A stretch of DNA of 64,000 bases from an uncultured bacterium (GCA_937896235.1 CALBMX010000075.1:32042-96041); one strand, 5' to 3'; counted from the first letter of the stretch, positions 17,603-26,810 are shown. The notes: generated by a model not told the origin, from the letters alone. Numbers and translations are program-made.

Positions 17603-19531
17603 TTAGAGGAAGCGCATCCAGCGCAAGACGAAGTCGGTTTGGTCCCCATCCTTGTTCACGTCGGACTTGGCATCCGCTTCGTCGGTGTAAAACACTCCAC
17701 CGCGAATGTTGTCACTAAACAGTGCCGGCCCAACGAGGGAGTGCAAAGTTCCAATCGCTAACGGTGCGCAGCCAGCCGAACCCAGCGGATTGCGCGTCAG
17801 GATAAAATCGGTCTTCGTTCCGTTGTTGTTGTAGTCGCGATCGTCGCCCGCTTCACTCAGACGGAAGAAGATGTTCCCACCCGCGAAGGTGCCTCCCATG
17901 TTGTAGGTGTCAACAGCGAAACCGATGCCGGGGACTCCCAAGCCATTGGTGCCAAAGTTGAGCCATGCCGCAACAGAGTCCGTTTTGTCGGCGTCTTTCA
18001 AAACCCCGTTGCAGCCACTGTTGAGGTTGAGGTCCACAACGGACTCCTGGAAACCTATGGCGATGCGATTGACCTCTGATTCTGCCCCTAGCCAGGTTGC
18101 GCCGACCTTTGAGCTACCTCCCTCTGGATCGAGCAGGTCGTAATCCCAGGTGAAGTCCGCGTCGAGGTTGTCGATATACCCGATCAAGTTTTGCGTGAAG
18201 ATCGTGTCTCCGTCGTGGTCCTGAGAGTCGTTGATTTCACTGATCAAAGCGACGAGGTTTCCCTCCAGCTCGACAAGTCCAAGCGACCCTCCAGCCGGGG
18301 ACAAAGCCACAGCGTCCATCAAGGAACCAGCACCTGGAGGCAAGATTCCCGCCAGGCCAAGGGCGGGATCGACAGCCGCACACCAGCGCGGAATCAGGTC
18401 ACCTGAATCCGGGTCGCTGTTTAGGTTGCAGTTGGCTTCATCCTCCGGGGAGATGGTCGCCACGTGACCGCCACCGACAACCAAGACCTTGGCGCGTCCG
18501 ACGAGGCCCGTATTGACAGCGCCCATGCCAAATGTGGGGTGCCCAAAATAGATGTAGTGAAGGACCTCGTCCGTCATGTCTCCATCGGCCAAGTTGACAC
18601 ATTGCAACGGAAGCCAAGGGCCGGTGAAGAGCCCCGGATCGTTCAGATCCGCGCCCTCGGCGATCTCGTCGACAAGCACGGCAACTAGCCAGCCCTCATC
18701 GGCAATGCCATCGCCTGCGACGTCAAGCGCCTCCGCATCAAAAGCTGTCGAGTCACTGCGGAGTGCAACCGAAGTCGGGGTCACGTTTCCCGCGATATCG
18801 GAGCCGTCGAGTAGGGCGAGCACAAACGAATCGACACCATCGAGATCGCCATCTAAATCTCCATCCACGTTCTCATCGATCGTCAGGAGGATCAAGTTTT
18901 CTCGATCACCGAGGATCCTGCACGAGTCCAATCCCCCACCCGGTCCACCAACGCAAATCGCGGTCTCCGGCAAAGTCGTATCCGCGAAACAGATGTTCGT
19001 GGAGCCGATGCCTTGCGCCGAGGGTGTCACGAAATAAAAGCGCTCGGTAGTAAGAGCACCATGAATGGCTGCCGATCGCTCCACATCTGCGACGTAAACG
19101 GGGTCCGTTCCGTCCACCGTATTCCAGTGCATCACCACAAGATCTACAGCGCCATTCAACCCGCTATAGTCGACGCCGTTTGTGACTTCGTCCACGATCA
19201 AAAAGAACTCGCCGTCGAGGATAAAGACCTCATCCGCATTTAGGTTCGTTGAAGTCGTGACCCCGTTGATTAGCGAGAGCCCCATCGTGACGAGGTCATC
19301 GGGCGTCCCGTCGCCATCTAGATCCGTGCCCGCGGCACCTGTGTCCGCCTCAATCGCGCGAAAAGCTGCGAAATCTCCAGCGACCACGGGGGTGAACGAG
19401 GGATCCCCTGCTTGGCTTGTTGCCTTGGCGATAAAGGTAGACACGCTGCTGCCGCCGCCACCACAAGAGGCGACGAAACAAGCAGTGGAGAGGGCGAGGA
19501 CCGTTAGGGTGTGACTTGAAGCGCGATGCAT
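17603..19531 (-). CDS. Large secreted lipoprotein with Asp-rich Ca-binding-like motifs, function unknown
   Basis: Lipobox-like LSTACFVASCGGGGSS. Repeated DxDxDG-type segments: DLDGDGTPDD, ENVDGDLDGDLDGVD, DVNKDGDQTDF. Confidence 0.65.
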   Translation of the reverse strand: MHRASSHTLTVLALSTACFVASCGGGGSSVSTFIAKATSQAGDPSFTPVVAGDFAAFRAIEADTGAAGTDLDGDGTPDDLVTMGLSLINGVTTSTNLNADEVFILDGEFFLIVDEVTNGVDYSGLNGAVDLVVMHWNTVDGTDPVYVADVERSAAIHGALTTERFYFVTPSAQGIGSTNICFADTTLPETAICVGGPGGGLDSCRILGDRENLILLTIDENVDGDLDGDLDGVDSFVLALLDGSDIAGNVTPTSVALRSDSTAFDAEALDVAGDGIADEGWLVAVLVDEIAEGADLNDPGLFTGPWLPLQCVNLADGDMTDEVLHYIYFGHPTFGMGAVNTGLVGRAKVLVVGGGHVATISPEDEANCNLNSDPDSGDLIPRWCAAVDPALGLAGILPPGAGSLMDAVALSPAGGSLGLVELEGNLVALISEINDSQDHDGDTIFTQNLIGYIDNLDADFTWDYDLLDPEGGSSKVGATWLGAESEVNRIAIGFQESVVDLNLNSGCNGVLKDADKTDSVAAWLNFGTNGLGVPGIGFAVDTYNMGGTFAGGNIFFRLSEAGDDRDYNNNGTKTDFILTRNPLGSAGCAPLAIGTLHSLVGPALFSDNIRGGVFYTDEADAKSDVNKDGDQTDFVLRWMRFL

Positions 19532-19644
19532 AATTGTTTTGGTTGTACGGGTTGGGACGTAAACAGAATAACGAAAGTGACGCCAGTCCGCGCAGAGTCC
19601 CGGGTAGGGATTGCGCCAAGCCCCCCACATGGCATGATGGGCCC

Positions 19645-21597
19645 ATGGCCATTCTTCTGGCGAGCGCACCATTTGCAGATACATTCGGTTACTCGATGCC
19701 ACCTCCTGGCCTCCTGCGACTCGGCAGCTTCGTTCGAGAAGCCGGTTTTGAGGTACAACTCGAAGACCTTGCTTTCCGCTTGGCGAATGGCGAGCTCCCC
19801 CAGTCTGACGATTTGGGTCTGGCGAGCGCCGAGCTGCTTATCGAGCGGATGGAGCACTCCTCAGGGCCATGGGTCCTTGGGCTTTCGACGATGGGGGCGA
19901 CCCTCCCCATCGCTCTTGTGATCGCCCGCGCGATTCGAGAGACGTTGCCCAGCCTCCCGATTCTTCTCGGAGGACCGGGAACGACTGGGTGTGACGCGCG
20001 GATTCTGGAGCGCTTTCCGTTTGTGGACGCCGTTGTTCGAGGCGAAGGCGAAGAGACTCTTCGCGAGCTGCTGACAACATTCCGGGCCGGGCGGCTCAAC
20101 TATGCCGGCGTTCCAGGGGTCACCTGGCGCACGGGAGATCTTGAGGTCATCCGCGAGGACGACAGGCTCGTTTTTGCCGACCTCGACTCCGTAGCGCCAC
20201 CCGCCTGGGACTTGCTTCCTCCGATTGCTGCCTACAAGGCGATCACCGGTTCCGCAGATGGACTGGTCCCTATCGACTCCGGTCGTGGCTGTGCATTCGA
20301 CTGCAGCTTCTGCACGATTGGCCGGTATTGGGGGAGACGCTCACGGACGCTTTCACCCGAGCGACTTGCCGATGAAGTCCTCGCGCTCGAGCATATGCCC
20401 GGCGCAAAGAGCGCCTACCTTTGCCACGACATTTTCGGTGCAAATCGCGCTGCGGCATCGGACTTCTGCACCGTGATTCGGGAGCGCACCCACGGCCGCG
20501 CACCCTTCCCGTGGGAGGTTCGCGCGCGCGTGGATCACCTGGACGCAGAGCTTATTGACGAGATGGCAGCCGCCGGCTGTTATCGGGTCCTTCTTGGCAT
20601 TGAATCCGCAAGCGACAAAGTCCGTCGCGCATCCAATAAGCCCCTTCTTGGCTCACCGACGCGAACTGACATTCTGAACACGGTCCAACATCTTTCACGG
20701 GTAGGAGTCACGCCGATCCTCTCGCTGATCCTTGGACTTCCGGAAGAGGGCGACGCCGAGTTGCGCGACACCTTGGACTTTGCCGCCGAGGCCTCTCTTC
20801 GAGGCGCCGCACAGCTCTCCTTCCACCTTGTCAATCCGCAGCCCGGATGCGATTTTGGTGAGCGCTTCGCCAAAATCTCGACACCTATCGAGGGCATTGC
20901 CCCCGACATGGCACTTGGCGCCGGACTCACCGAGCCCGAACAAGAGCTCATCCGCGCGATGCCCGAGCTGTTTTCATCTTGGAGCCTGCTCACCGGTTTG
21001 CCTGGCGGTGAACCCCACTTGCGACACCTCTCCCGTATCGCAAAAACACTCCCGGACGCGCTCATGCGCTACCCCCGAACCATCGCCGCCGTGAAGCGCA
21101 GGCTCGCCCTAGACACACTGGACTTTGCGAACCTACTCCTTGACCGCACCTGTAGCTTCGAGGGGGTTGCGCGTGGCCTGAACGACCCCCTAGTGGATGA
21201 CCTGCTACTTTGGGAGATGACCAGGCTTCGGGTCGCCGCGCGGGGGCCGGTTCAAGCCCAGCGGGGCTCGAGCTTGCGCGTCTTGGTAGACACGATAGCC
21301 GTTCGCTTCGAACTGGGCGCGATCGACGAGCTCCTCGCGAGTAACCACGACCTCCCCGTACCGTCGTCCTCGCCAATCTTCTTCGCCGTCGGCGCAATAC
21401 CTGGCCTGGGCGACGGTGGAAGTGCGATTCAAACCCTTCGTATCAGTCCCGACCTGGCCGCGCTTCTCGAGCTCCTTCGCCAGGGCGCTATCGAACCTGG
21501 CGGCCCGCTAGGCGACACGCCCCATACAACGATCGAACACCTCACCAACGTTGCCAACGGTTCCCTCGTATCTTTGCTGTCCACTCCCTCCCTCTAA
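19645..21597 (+). CDS. B12-binding-domain radical SAM protein (rSAM1)
   Basis: N-terminal B12-like domain (VLGLSTMGATLPIALVIARAI...PILLGGPGTTGCDARIL...AVVRGEGEETLRELL). rSAM motif SGRGCAFDCSFCTIG (Cx3Cx2C). Start ATG at 19645. Confidence 0.9.
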   Translation: MAILLASAPFADTFGYSMPPPGLLRLGSFVREAGFEVQLEDLAFRLANGELPQSDDLGLASAELLIERMEHSSGPWVLGLSTMGATLPIALVIARAIRETLPSLPILLGGPGTTGCDARILERFPFVDAVVRGEGEETLRELLTTFRAGRLNYAGVPGVTWRTGDLEVIREDDRLVFADLDSVAPPAWDLLPPIAAYKAITGSADGLVPIDSGRGCAFDCSFCTIGRYWGRRSRTLSPERLADEVLALEHMPGAKSAYLCHDIFGANRAAASDFCTVIRERTHGRAPFPWEVRARVDHLDAELIDEMAAAGCYRVLLGIESASDKVRRASNKPLLGSPTRTDILNTVQHLSRVGVTPILSLILGLPEEGDAELRDTLDFAAEASLRGAAQLSFHLVNPQPGCDFGERFAKISTPIEGIAPDMALGAGLTEPEQELIRAMPELFSSWSLLTGLPGGEPHLRHLSRIAKTLPDALMRYPRTIAAVKRRLALDTLDFANLLLDRTCSFEGVARGLNDPLVDDLLLWEMTRLRVAARGPVQAQRGSSLRVLVDTIAVRFELGAIDELLASNHDLPVPSSSPIFFAVGAIPGLGDGGSAIQTLRISPDLAALLELLRQGAIEPGGPLGDTPHTTIEHLTNVANGSLVSLLSTPSL

Positions 21598-21612
21598 TCG
21601 CCCCCTCTGCCC

Positions 21613-23943
21613 ATGTCCGAGTTCCCAATCACCCTCCTTTTCCCGCCTCAGGCGCACTTCACCCAACCCTACATGGGGCTGGCGTGTCTGAAGGCTTGGC
21701 TGCAAGAGCACGGTTTTGATGACGTCGAGCAAGTGGACGCAAGTGTTCTCTCTTATGACCACTTTCTGTCCGCCGACTACGTCCGCTGGGCGACTCGGCG
21801 GAGCGAGGCGCGCAGCGGACTCGCTAAATTCGAAAGTCAGGACGAGCTGTCCTTCGGCGAGATGGACGCCTATCGCGCAGCGGCGGAGGTGGCGGTCAGC
21901 GGCAACATACTCGCCGATCGAGTGGACGGTGCAAAGGCTGTCCTCAGGGGTAAAGGATTTTTTGATCCCGCGCTCTACATTCCAGCGGCGCGCACTCTCT
22001 TTCACTCACTCCGCATTGTCTCTGCCGCCTGGGCCCCCACCAAGCTAACGCCCCACAACTTCACGATGGCTTATGCCATCGATCGCTCAGAGGATGTGCT
22101 CGCCGCGACCCAAGACGAAGATCAAAACCCCTACATCTCGTTCTACCGCGAGTGCATTCTTCCGGACCTGATTCGTCGCAATCCCCGCGTCCTTGGCATC
22201 TCGGTAATCTACGGCAGCCAGCTGATTCCAGCGCTGACCTTAGGGCGCCTTGTGAAGGAGGCACTCCCCGACTGCCACATCACAACCGGCGGCGGATTCT
22301 TAGCCTATATCGGTGAAAAGTTGCTGGCAGCACCTGCGCTTTCTGCATGTTTCGACTCCATCGTTTTTCACGAAGGTGAAAAGCCGCTCGAAGAATTGTG
22401 CGTCGCACTTCGCGACGGCGGAGACTTGAAGGGAATCCCCTCACTCGGCTTTTTCTCTACGGCGGAAGATGGCACCGTCACTGGAATCAAGAACATGAGC
22501 GGGCATCCCATCTCACTCAACGAAGCCCCCATGCCGGACTTCGATGGAACGCCCTTCGACACCTACTTTTCGCCAGAGGTCGTCTTGGCGTATGACGTCA
22601 ACCGCGGGTGCTATTATGGAGAATGCAGCTTCTGCACTCTTCCCACGGTCATCGGGCCTGGCTACCGGACGCGAAGCGCCGAGACCATTGCAAGTCATGT
22701 CAAATCGATGCGTGAAAAGTACGGCTTCTCAAGCTTCAACTTCATCACGGACTGCCTGCCTCCCGGCATGATCCAAGAGCTACCCGACCAGCTGGTCGCC
22801 CAGGAATCCGGGATCAAATGGTGGTGCGATGCCCGAGTCGAGCCACGGGCCTACACAAAGGAAGGTGCCGAGCGACTCTACGCTTCTGGGTGCCGCAAAC
22901 TTCTCTTCGGCTTCGAGACTGCGGTGCCGAGGCTGTTGAAACTCATGAAGAAAGGGCAGTCCCCCAGCCGTACTCTTGAGGTGGCAAACAACTGTAATGA
23001 CGCCGGGATTAGTGTGACGTTTTACGCGATGGTCGGCTTCCCTAGCGAGACCGTGGAAGAGGCCCGACAGACCCTAGCCATGCTCCAAGAAAATGCCGCG
23101 GGCACACTCGGGCCCAATGGGAAAGGCGGGCCCATTCGCGAGGTCAGCCTACAGACTTTTCACGTTGACGAGGTCGCCGAAGTCTTCCGCGATCCGACAA
23201 CCTATGGGCTCGAGCTGCTCCCCGACCCCAACGCCGACCTTCAGCTGTATTACGACTTCAACGCCAACGCAGGGATGAGTCAGCTGGAAGCCTCCGAGAT
23301 GTTTGACGAGATCATGGCGGGCTTGCGCGCAAGCCTGCCGCTCTTTCACGAGGACACCTTTTTCTACTTCACGCAAAAGAGCCACTACTTCCTTCACCTC
23401 GCAAACGGGTTTTCCCCTGACGAGTTCATTGAACACTGCCGCGCTGCCGGCATCGCGCGGCAAAACGAGCTCGAAGCTGCCAGTTTGACCGAGACGCTTC
23501 GTCGCCTCGAGGTTGTCCCCGATTGCTCGACACGTGCTATCCCCTTTAGCTATACGGAGGTCGCAAGGCGCCTGGCCCATCCGCTTGCGCGCGCTGCCCG
23601 TCCGGACTTCCTAACCGGAACCTTCCTGGCCGACCTAGAGCGTGAGGCGGCCGACCAACTTGGCTCGCTTTGTCAAACAGGCGCAAAGAAGCGGGTATTG
23701 GCCTACTCGCCAGGCTCAACCGAGTTCGTTGAGCTTAGCATCGACGGAGAAGCTGTATTGCGTGCTTTGGAAGACGCGGGTAGCTACGGTAAGTTGTTGG
23801 CCGCTATGGGGAATCCTGAAGGCCCCGACGTCGAGCGCTTGGATACCTTTGTTCACGAGCTCCACAAACTTGGACTCCTCTTCCTCCCCTCCACCGCGAG
23901 CACGCTGACCTCGCGCACCTCCCGACTCTCCAAAACGTTATGA
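21613..23943 (+). CDS. B12-binding-domain radical SAM protein (rSAM2) with C-terminal PqqD/RRE-like tail
   Basis: VLGISVIYGSQLIPALTLGRLVKEALPDCHITTGGGFLAYI...FHEGEKPLEEL. rSAM cysteine motif NRGCYYGECSFCTLP. C-terminal FVELSIDGEAVLRALEDAGSYGKLLAAMG...DTFVHELHKLGLLFLP. Confidence 0.88.
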   Translation: MSEFPITLLFPPQAHFTQPYMGLACLKAWLQEHGFDDVEQVDASVLSYDHFLSADYVRWATRRSEARSGLAKFESQDELSFGEMDAYRAAAEVAVSGNILADRVDGAKAVLRGKGFFDPALYIPAARTLFHSLRIVSAAWAPTKLTPHNFTMAYAIDRSEDVLAATQDEDQNPYISFYRECILPDLIRRNPRVLGISVIYGSQLIPALTLGRLVKEALPDCHITTGGGFLAYIGEKLLAAPALSACFDSIVFHEGEKPLEELCVALRDGGDLKGIPSLGFFSTAEDGTVTGIKNMSGHPISLNEAPMPDFDGTPFDTYFSPEVVLAYDVNRGCYYGECSFCTLPTVIGPGYRTRSAETIASHVKSMREKYGFSSFNFITDCLPPGMIQELPDQLVAQESGIKWWCDARVEPRAYTKEGAERLYASGCRKLLFGFETAVPRLLKLMKKGQSPSRTLEVANNCNDAGISVTFYAMVGFPSETVEEARQTLAMLQENAAGTLGPNGKGGPIREVSLQTFHVDEVAEVFRDPTTYGLELLPDPNADLQLYYDFNANAGMSQLEASEMFDEIMAGLRASLPLFHEDTFFYFTQKSHYFLHLANGFSPDEFIEHCRAAGIARQNELEAASLTETLRRLEVVPDCSTRAIPFSYTEVARRLAHPLARAARPDFLTGTFLADLEREAADQLGSLCQTGAKKRVLAYSPGSTEFVELSIDGEAVLRALEDAGSYGKLLAAMGNPEGPDVERLDTFVHELHKLGLLFLPSTASTLTSRTSRLSKTL

Positions 23944-24101
23944 ACGACAAATCCCCAGACAAGAAAGTTGCCGAGGACGCGAAGTCCGAGGCGCAGCCCA
24001 AAGTTGATCCGAAATCGTTCGACCTAGGTGCTCTCGATTTGTCCGTAGAGAAAGTCGAAGAGCGTATCTCGCCGAGCGAGACCAATGTCTTCGATAAATA
24101 A
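23940..24101 (+). CDS. 53-codon small ORF, candidate RiPP precursor peptide
   Basis: ATGA overlap with the rSAM2 stop. Translation MNDKSPDKKVAEDAKSEAQPKVDPKSFDLGALDLSVEKVEERISPSETNVFDK*. Below the 60-aa cut-off of the ORF track. Confidence 0.62.
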   Translation: MNDKSPDKKVAEDAKSEAQPKVDPKSFDLGALDLSVEKVEERISPSETNVFDK

Positions 24102-24128
24102 GCCCATCCCCCCATCAGAATTCCACCC

Positions 24129-25193
24129 GTGAACAAGCTCTCTTTACTGGCACTCGCCATCTTCGCTGCCTTTGGGCTTTTGTCCCTTGCCAGCAATGCA
24201 CTTCAGGACGATTCCGTAGCGATCCAGGAAGAGCTAAGACCTGCACACATCCCCGTGCCTGCAGACGATGGTCGTCCAGCGATGTTAGAGGGTTGGGACT
24301 CACTCGATTGCGCCGAGTGCCACAACCAGATTGCAAGTGAGTGGGCTAGCACCATGCACGCAATGGCCTGGGTGGATGAGCGCTATCAAGAGGCGATCGC
24401 AACGAAACGGCGCCCCCAAAGCTGCTACGGCTGCCACATTCCTCAGCCACTCAATCTGCGGCCCCTCGGAGGCAAACCACGTCCTCGTGGGTCCGATCCC
24501 GAAGCTCTAGACGAGACTCCGCACAACGGGATCTCTTGCCTATCTTGCCACCTTGGTCCAGAGGGAGCGATGCTAGGTCCCTATGCCGATACGGAAGCCA
24601 CCGAGGCCCACACTTCGAAACAGGGGGAGGCCTTTGGCGAGGGAGCGCTAGCGGATTCGCTCTGTATCAACTGCCACCGCTCGACCGTTGGGCCCGTGAT
24701 TGGTATCGCCAAGGATTTTGAGACGACACGCCAAGCTGACAAGGGACTCTCCTGCGTTGGCTGCCACATGCCCGCGATCGACCGCCCAGCAGCAACCGTG
24801 ACAAATGAAGACGGCACAAAGCGCGCGACTGCTGTCCGGCGTGGTCGCCTCCACTCCCTCCAAACACCGCGCGACCCCTACTTTCTAGCCACTGCCTTTG
24901 GAGTCGAGGCACGCCGAACGAGCACCGGCGCAGAGCTTCTCATCACAAATCAAGCGGGTCACCGCATCCCCGGCCTCACCACCCGCAGCATGACCTTTAC
25001 GGTTACGGCAATCGGTGCCGAAGGCGAGGCGACCCACGTTTTCGACAGCACGGCCTACCTGCCCGTCGACGGGACCTACACCCTTGCGATCGAGTCGGGA
25101 GCACCTCCCACAAGCCTCCAAATCCATGGGACGCACTCCTGGACTGGTGTGGAGACTCCCGTCGTGTTCCTAGACCAAACCCTGGAGCTATAG
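24129..25193 (+). CDS. Secreted multiheme (penta-heme) cytochrome c
   Basis: N-terminal signal/TM; five CxxCH motifs: CAECH, CYGCH, CLSCH, CINCH, CVGCH. Confidence 0.9.
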   Translation: MNKLSLLALAIFAAFGLLSLASNALQDDSVAIQEELRPAHIPVPADDGRPAMLEGWDSLDCAECHNQIASEWASTMHAMAWVDERYQEAIATKRRPQSCYGCHIPQPLNLRPLGGKPRPRGSDPEALDETPHNGISCLSCHLGPEGAMLGPYADTEATEAHTSKQGEAFGEGALADSLCINCHRSTVGPVIGIAKDFETTRQADKGLSCVGCHMPAIDRPAATVTNEDGTKRATAVRRGRLHSLQTPRDPYFLATAFGVEARRTSTGAELLITNQAGHRIPGLTTRSMTFTVTAIGAEGEATHVFDSTAYLPVDGTYTLAIESGAPPTSLQIHGTHSWTGVETPVVFLDQTLEL

Positions 25194-25229
25194 CGAAACT
25201 CGCCTCAAGGCGCTCACTAGCTCTCTTAC

Positions 25230-26810
25230 TTGCTAATCTCCGCAGCCCTCTCCATCCTTCTCGTCACGGCTCCCCCCGTCTCGCAGCCGTACTGCTCCAC
25301 GGTTGCAAGCGCACCTTTGCCTGACGCCAAGAATGCGATCACCAAGCTGGAGAGTTGGCTGACCACTAACGTGAGGCGCAATGATCGGCTCAGCCAAGAG
25401 CAGCTCTCTCAATACGAAGGACTTGTTGAAGATCTCGGGCGACTTGCTTCCGGCCGCTCCAGGACTTCCCCAGAGGCGCGAACCTACCTGCTCGACACGG
25501 CGGCCTACGGGCTCTCGAATCCCTATGCGCCCCCCATCGCGAGTACGATCCGTAGAGTTGCCCAGGAGAATATCCTCCGCCAGATTAAGCCGGGCAATAA
25601 CGGAAAGCTGCTCGATTGGTTGACCGATGAAGTGCTCTTGCTTCCGGACTCCTACACTCCCCTGCAACGCTCGGTTGCCGTGCGTGCCCTTGGCCAGCGC
25701 TGCCTCGAACACGAGCCCTCTTCGCACCTCTTGCTTGCACTGCTCCAAGCTGCGCGCGACGAAGAGAGCTCCGTCCGGACTCCGGCGCTCGACGCGCTCG
25801 TGGGGAGACCCGAAGATTTCATCACCAGCTTCTTTCTGTCCGGAATCGAGCGCGGCACCGTACCTCCAGAGCTCTTGACCGCACACATGGGCCTCGCAGC
25901 TGAGCGCAAGGACGCGGAACGCCCTTCCGCTAGCCTTGCCGCTTCCCGGGTCCGCCGTATGCTCGACTACGTGGCACCGCGCATGTTCCACGAGGATTGG
26001 CGTGAGGCCAGCCGCTGCCTTGCTTTGATGCCACTATTCGACACAGAGATGGCCGTCCCCCTACTGGTAGAGGGCCTAAACCAATGGAGTCTTCAGACCG
26101 AAGCTGGCACCGGCTCCAGGCGTGTAGTCAACGAGTGCCGAGAGGCTTTGACACGCCTCGCCGGACGCGACCTTGGACTGAATCCCGAGATCTGGGCGAA
26201 GTGGTGGCGATTGCAAAACGATCCCAGTGTCGTCCTCGCTCCCGTTCCCGTTGAGGTGACAAGCTCGACCTTCTTTGGCCTCCGGCCCGTGTCCGACAAG
26301 TTACTCTTTCTCATCGATCGCTCGGGCAGTATGCGCGAGAGTTACAACTCACAAAACTCACGTTTTGAAGAGTCAATCGAGAGGCTGCTGTACACACTGC
26401 GAGACCTAGGAGACAAGACTCAGTTCCGAGTGGTCCTCTTCTCCGATGGCGCAAGAGCCTTTAGCTCTGGCCTGACTTGGGCAACGGACAAGGACCTGAA
26501 GGAGCTTGAAAAGTGGGCTCTCCGCGTAGGTGCCGGGGGCGGGACCAATCTCGCGGGTGGAGTTAGCGACTCCTTCCCCGGTCTTGCTACGGGCGCCCAA
26601 GCTCCCGGTGAAATCGATGTCGATACAGTGATCGTACTCTGCGATGGAGAGACTGAAAACCCCGACTGGGTTGCCCCATGGCTTGCCCGCTACAATGGAG
26701 CGGCTCGACTAAAATTTCACTGTGTCAACATCGGCGGTGAACCCGGTGGCTCACTGGAAGCCCTAGCGCAAGGAAGCGGCGGACGCTTCATCGTCGCTGA
26801 AAGCAACTAG
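25230..26810 (+). CDS. Secreted VWA-domain protein with helical-repeat N-terminal region
   Basis: LLFLIDRSGSMRES (MIDAS DxSxS), ...GGGTNLAGG..., VIVLCDGETENP. Track start codon is TTG, so the true start is uncertain. Confidence 0.8.
   Translation: MLISAALSILLVTAPPVSQPYCSTVASAPLPDAKNAITKLESWLTTNVRRNDRLSQEQLSQYEGLVEDLGRLASGRSRTSPEARTYLLDTAAYGLSNPYAPPIASTIRRVAQENILRQIKPGNNGKLLDWLTDEVLLLPDSYTPLQRSVAVRALGQRCLEHEPSSHLLLALLQAARDEESSVRTPALDALVGRPEDFITSFFLSGIERGTVPPELLTAHMGLAAERKDAERPSASLAASRVRRMLDYVAPRMFHEDWREASRCLALMPLFDTEMAVPLLVEGLNQWSLQTEAGTGSRRVVNECREALTRLAGRDLGLNPEIWAKWWRLQNDPSVVLAPVPVEVTSSTFFGLRPVSDKLLFLIDRSGSMRESYNSQNSRFEESIERLLYTLRDLGDKTQFRVVLFSDGARAFSSGLTWATDKDLKELEKWALRVGAGGGTNLAGGVSDSFPGLATGAQAPGEIDVDTVIVLCDGETENPDWVAPWLARYNGAARLKFHCVNIGGEPGGSLEALAQGSGGRFIVAESN

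Noticed and set aside
19532-19644. Possible cobalamin riboswitch upstream of the B12 radical SAM operon
   Set aside because: The interval is short (~110 nt) and I could not identify a B12 box; cmscan with the Rfam cobalamin model would settle it.
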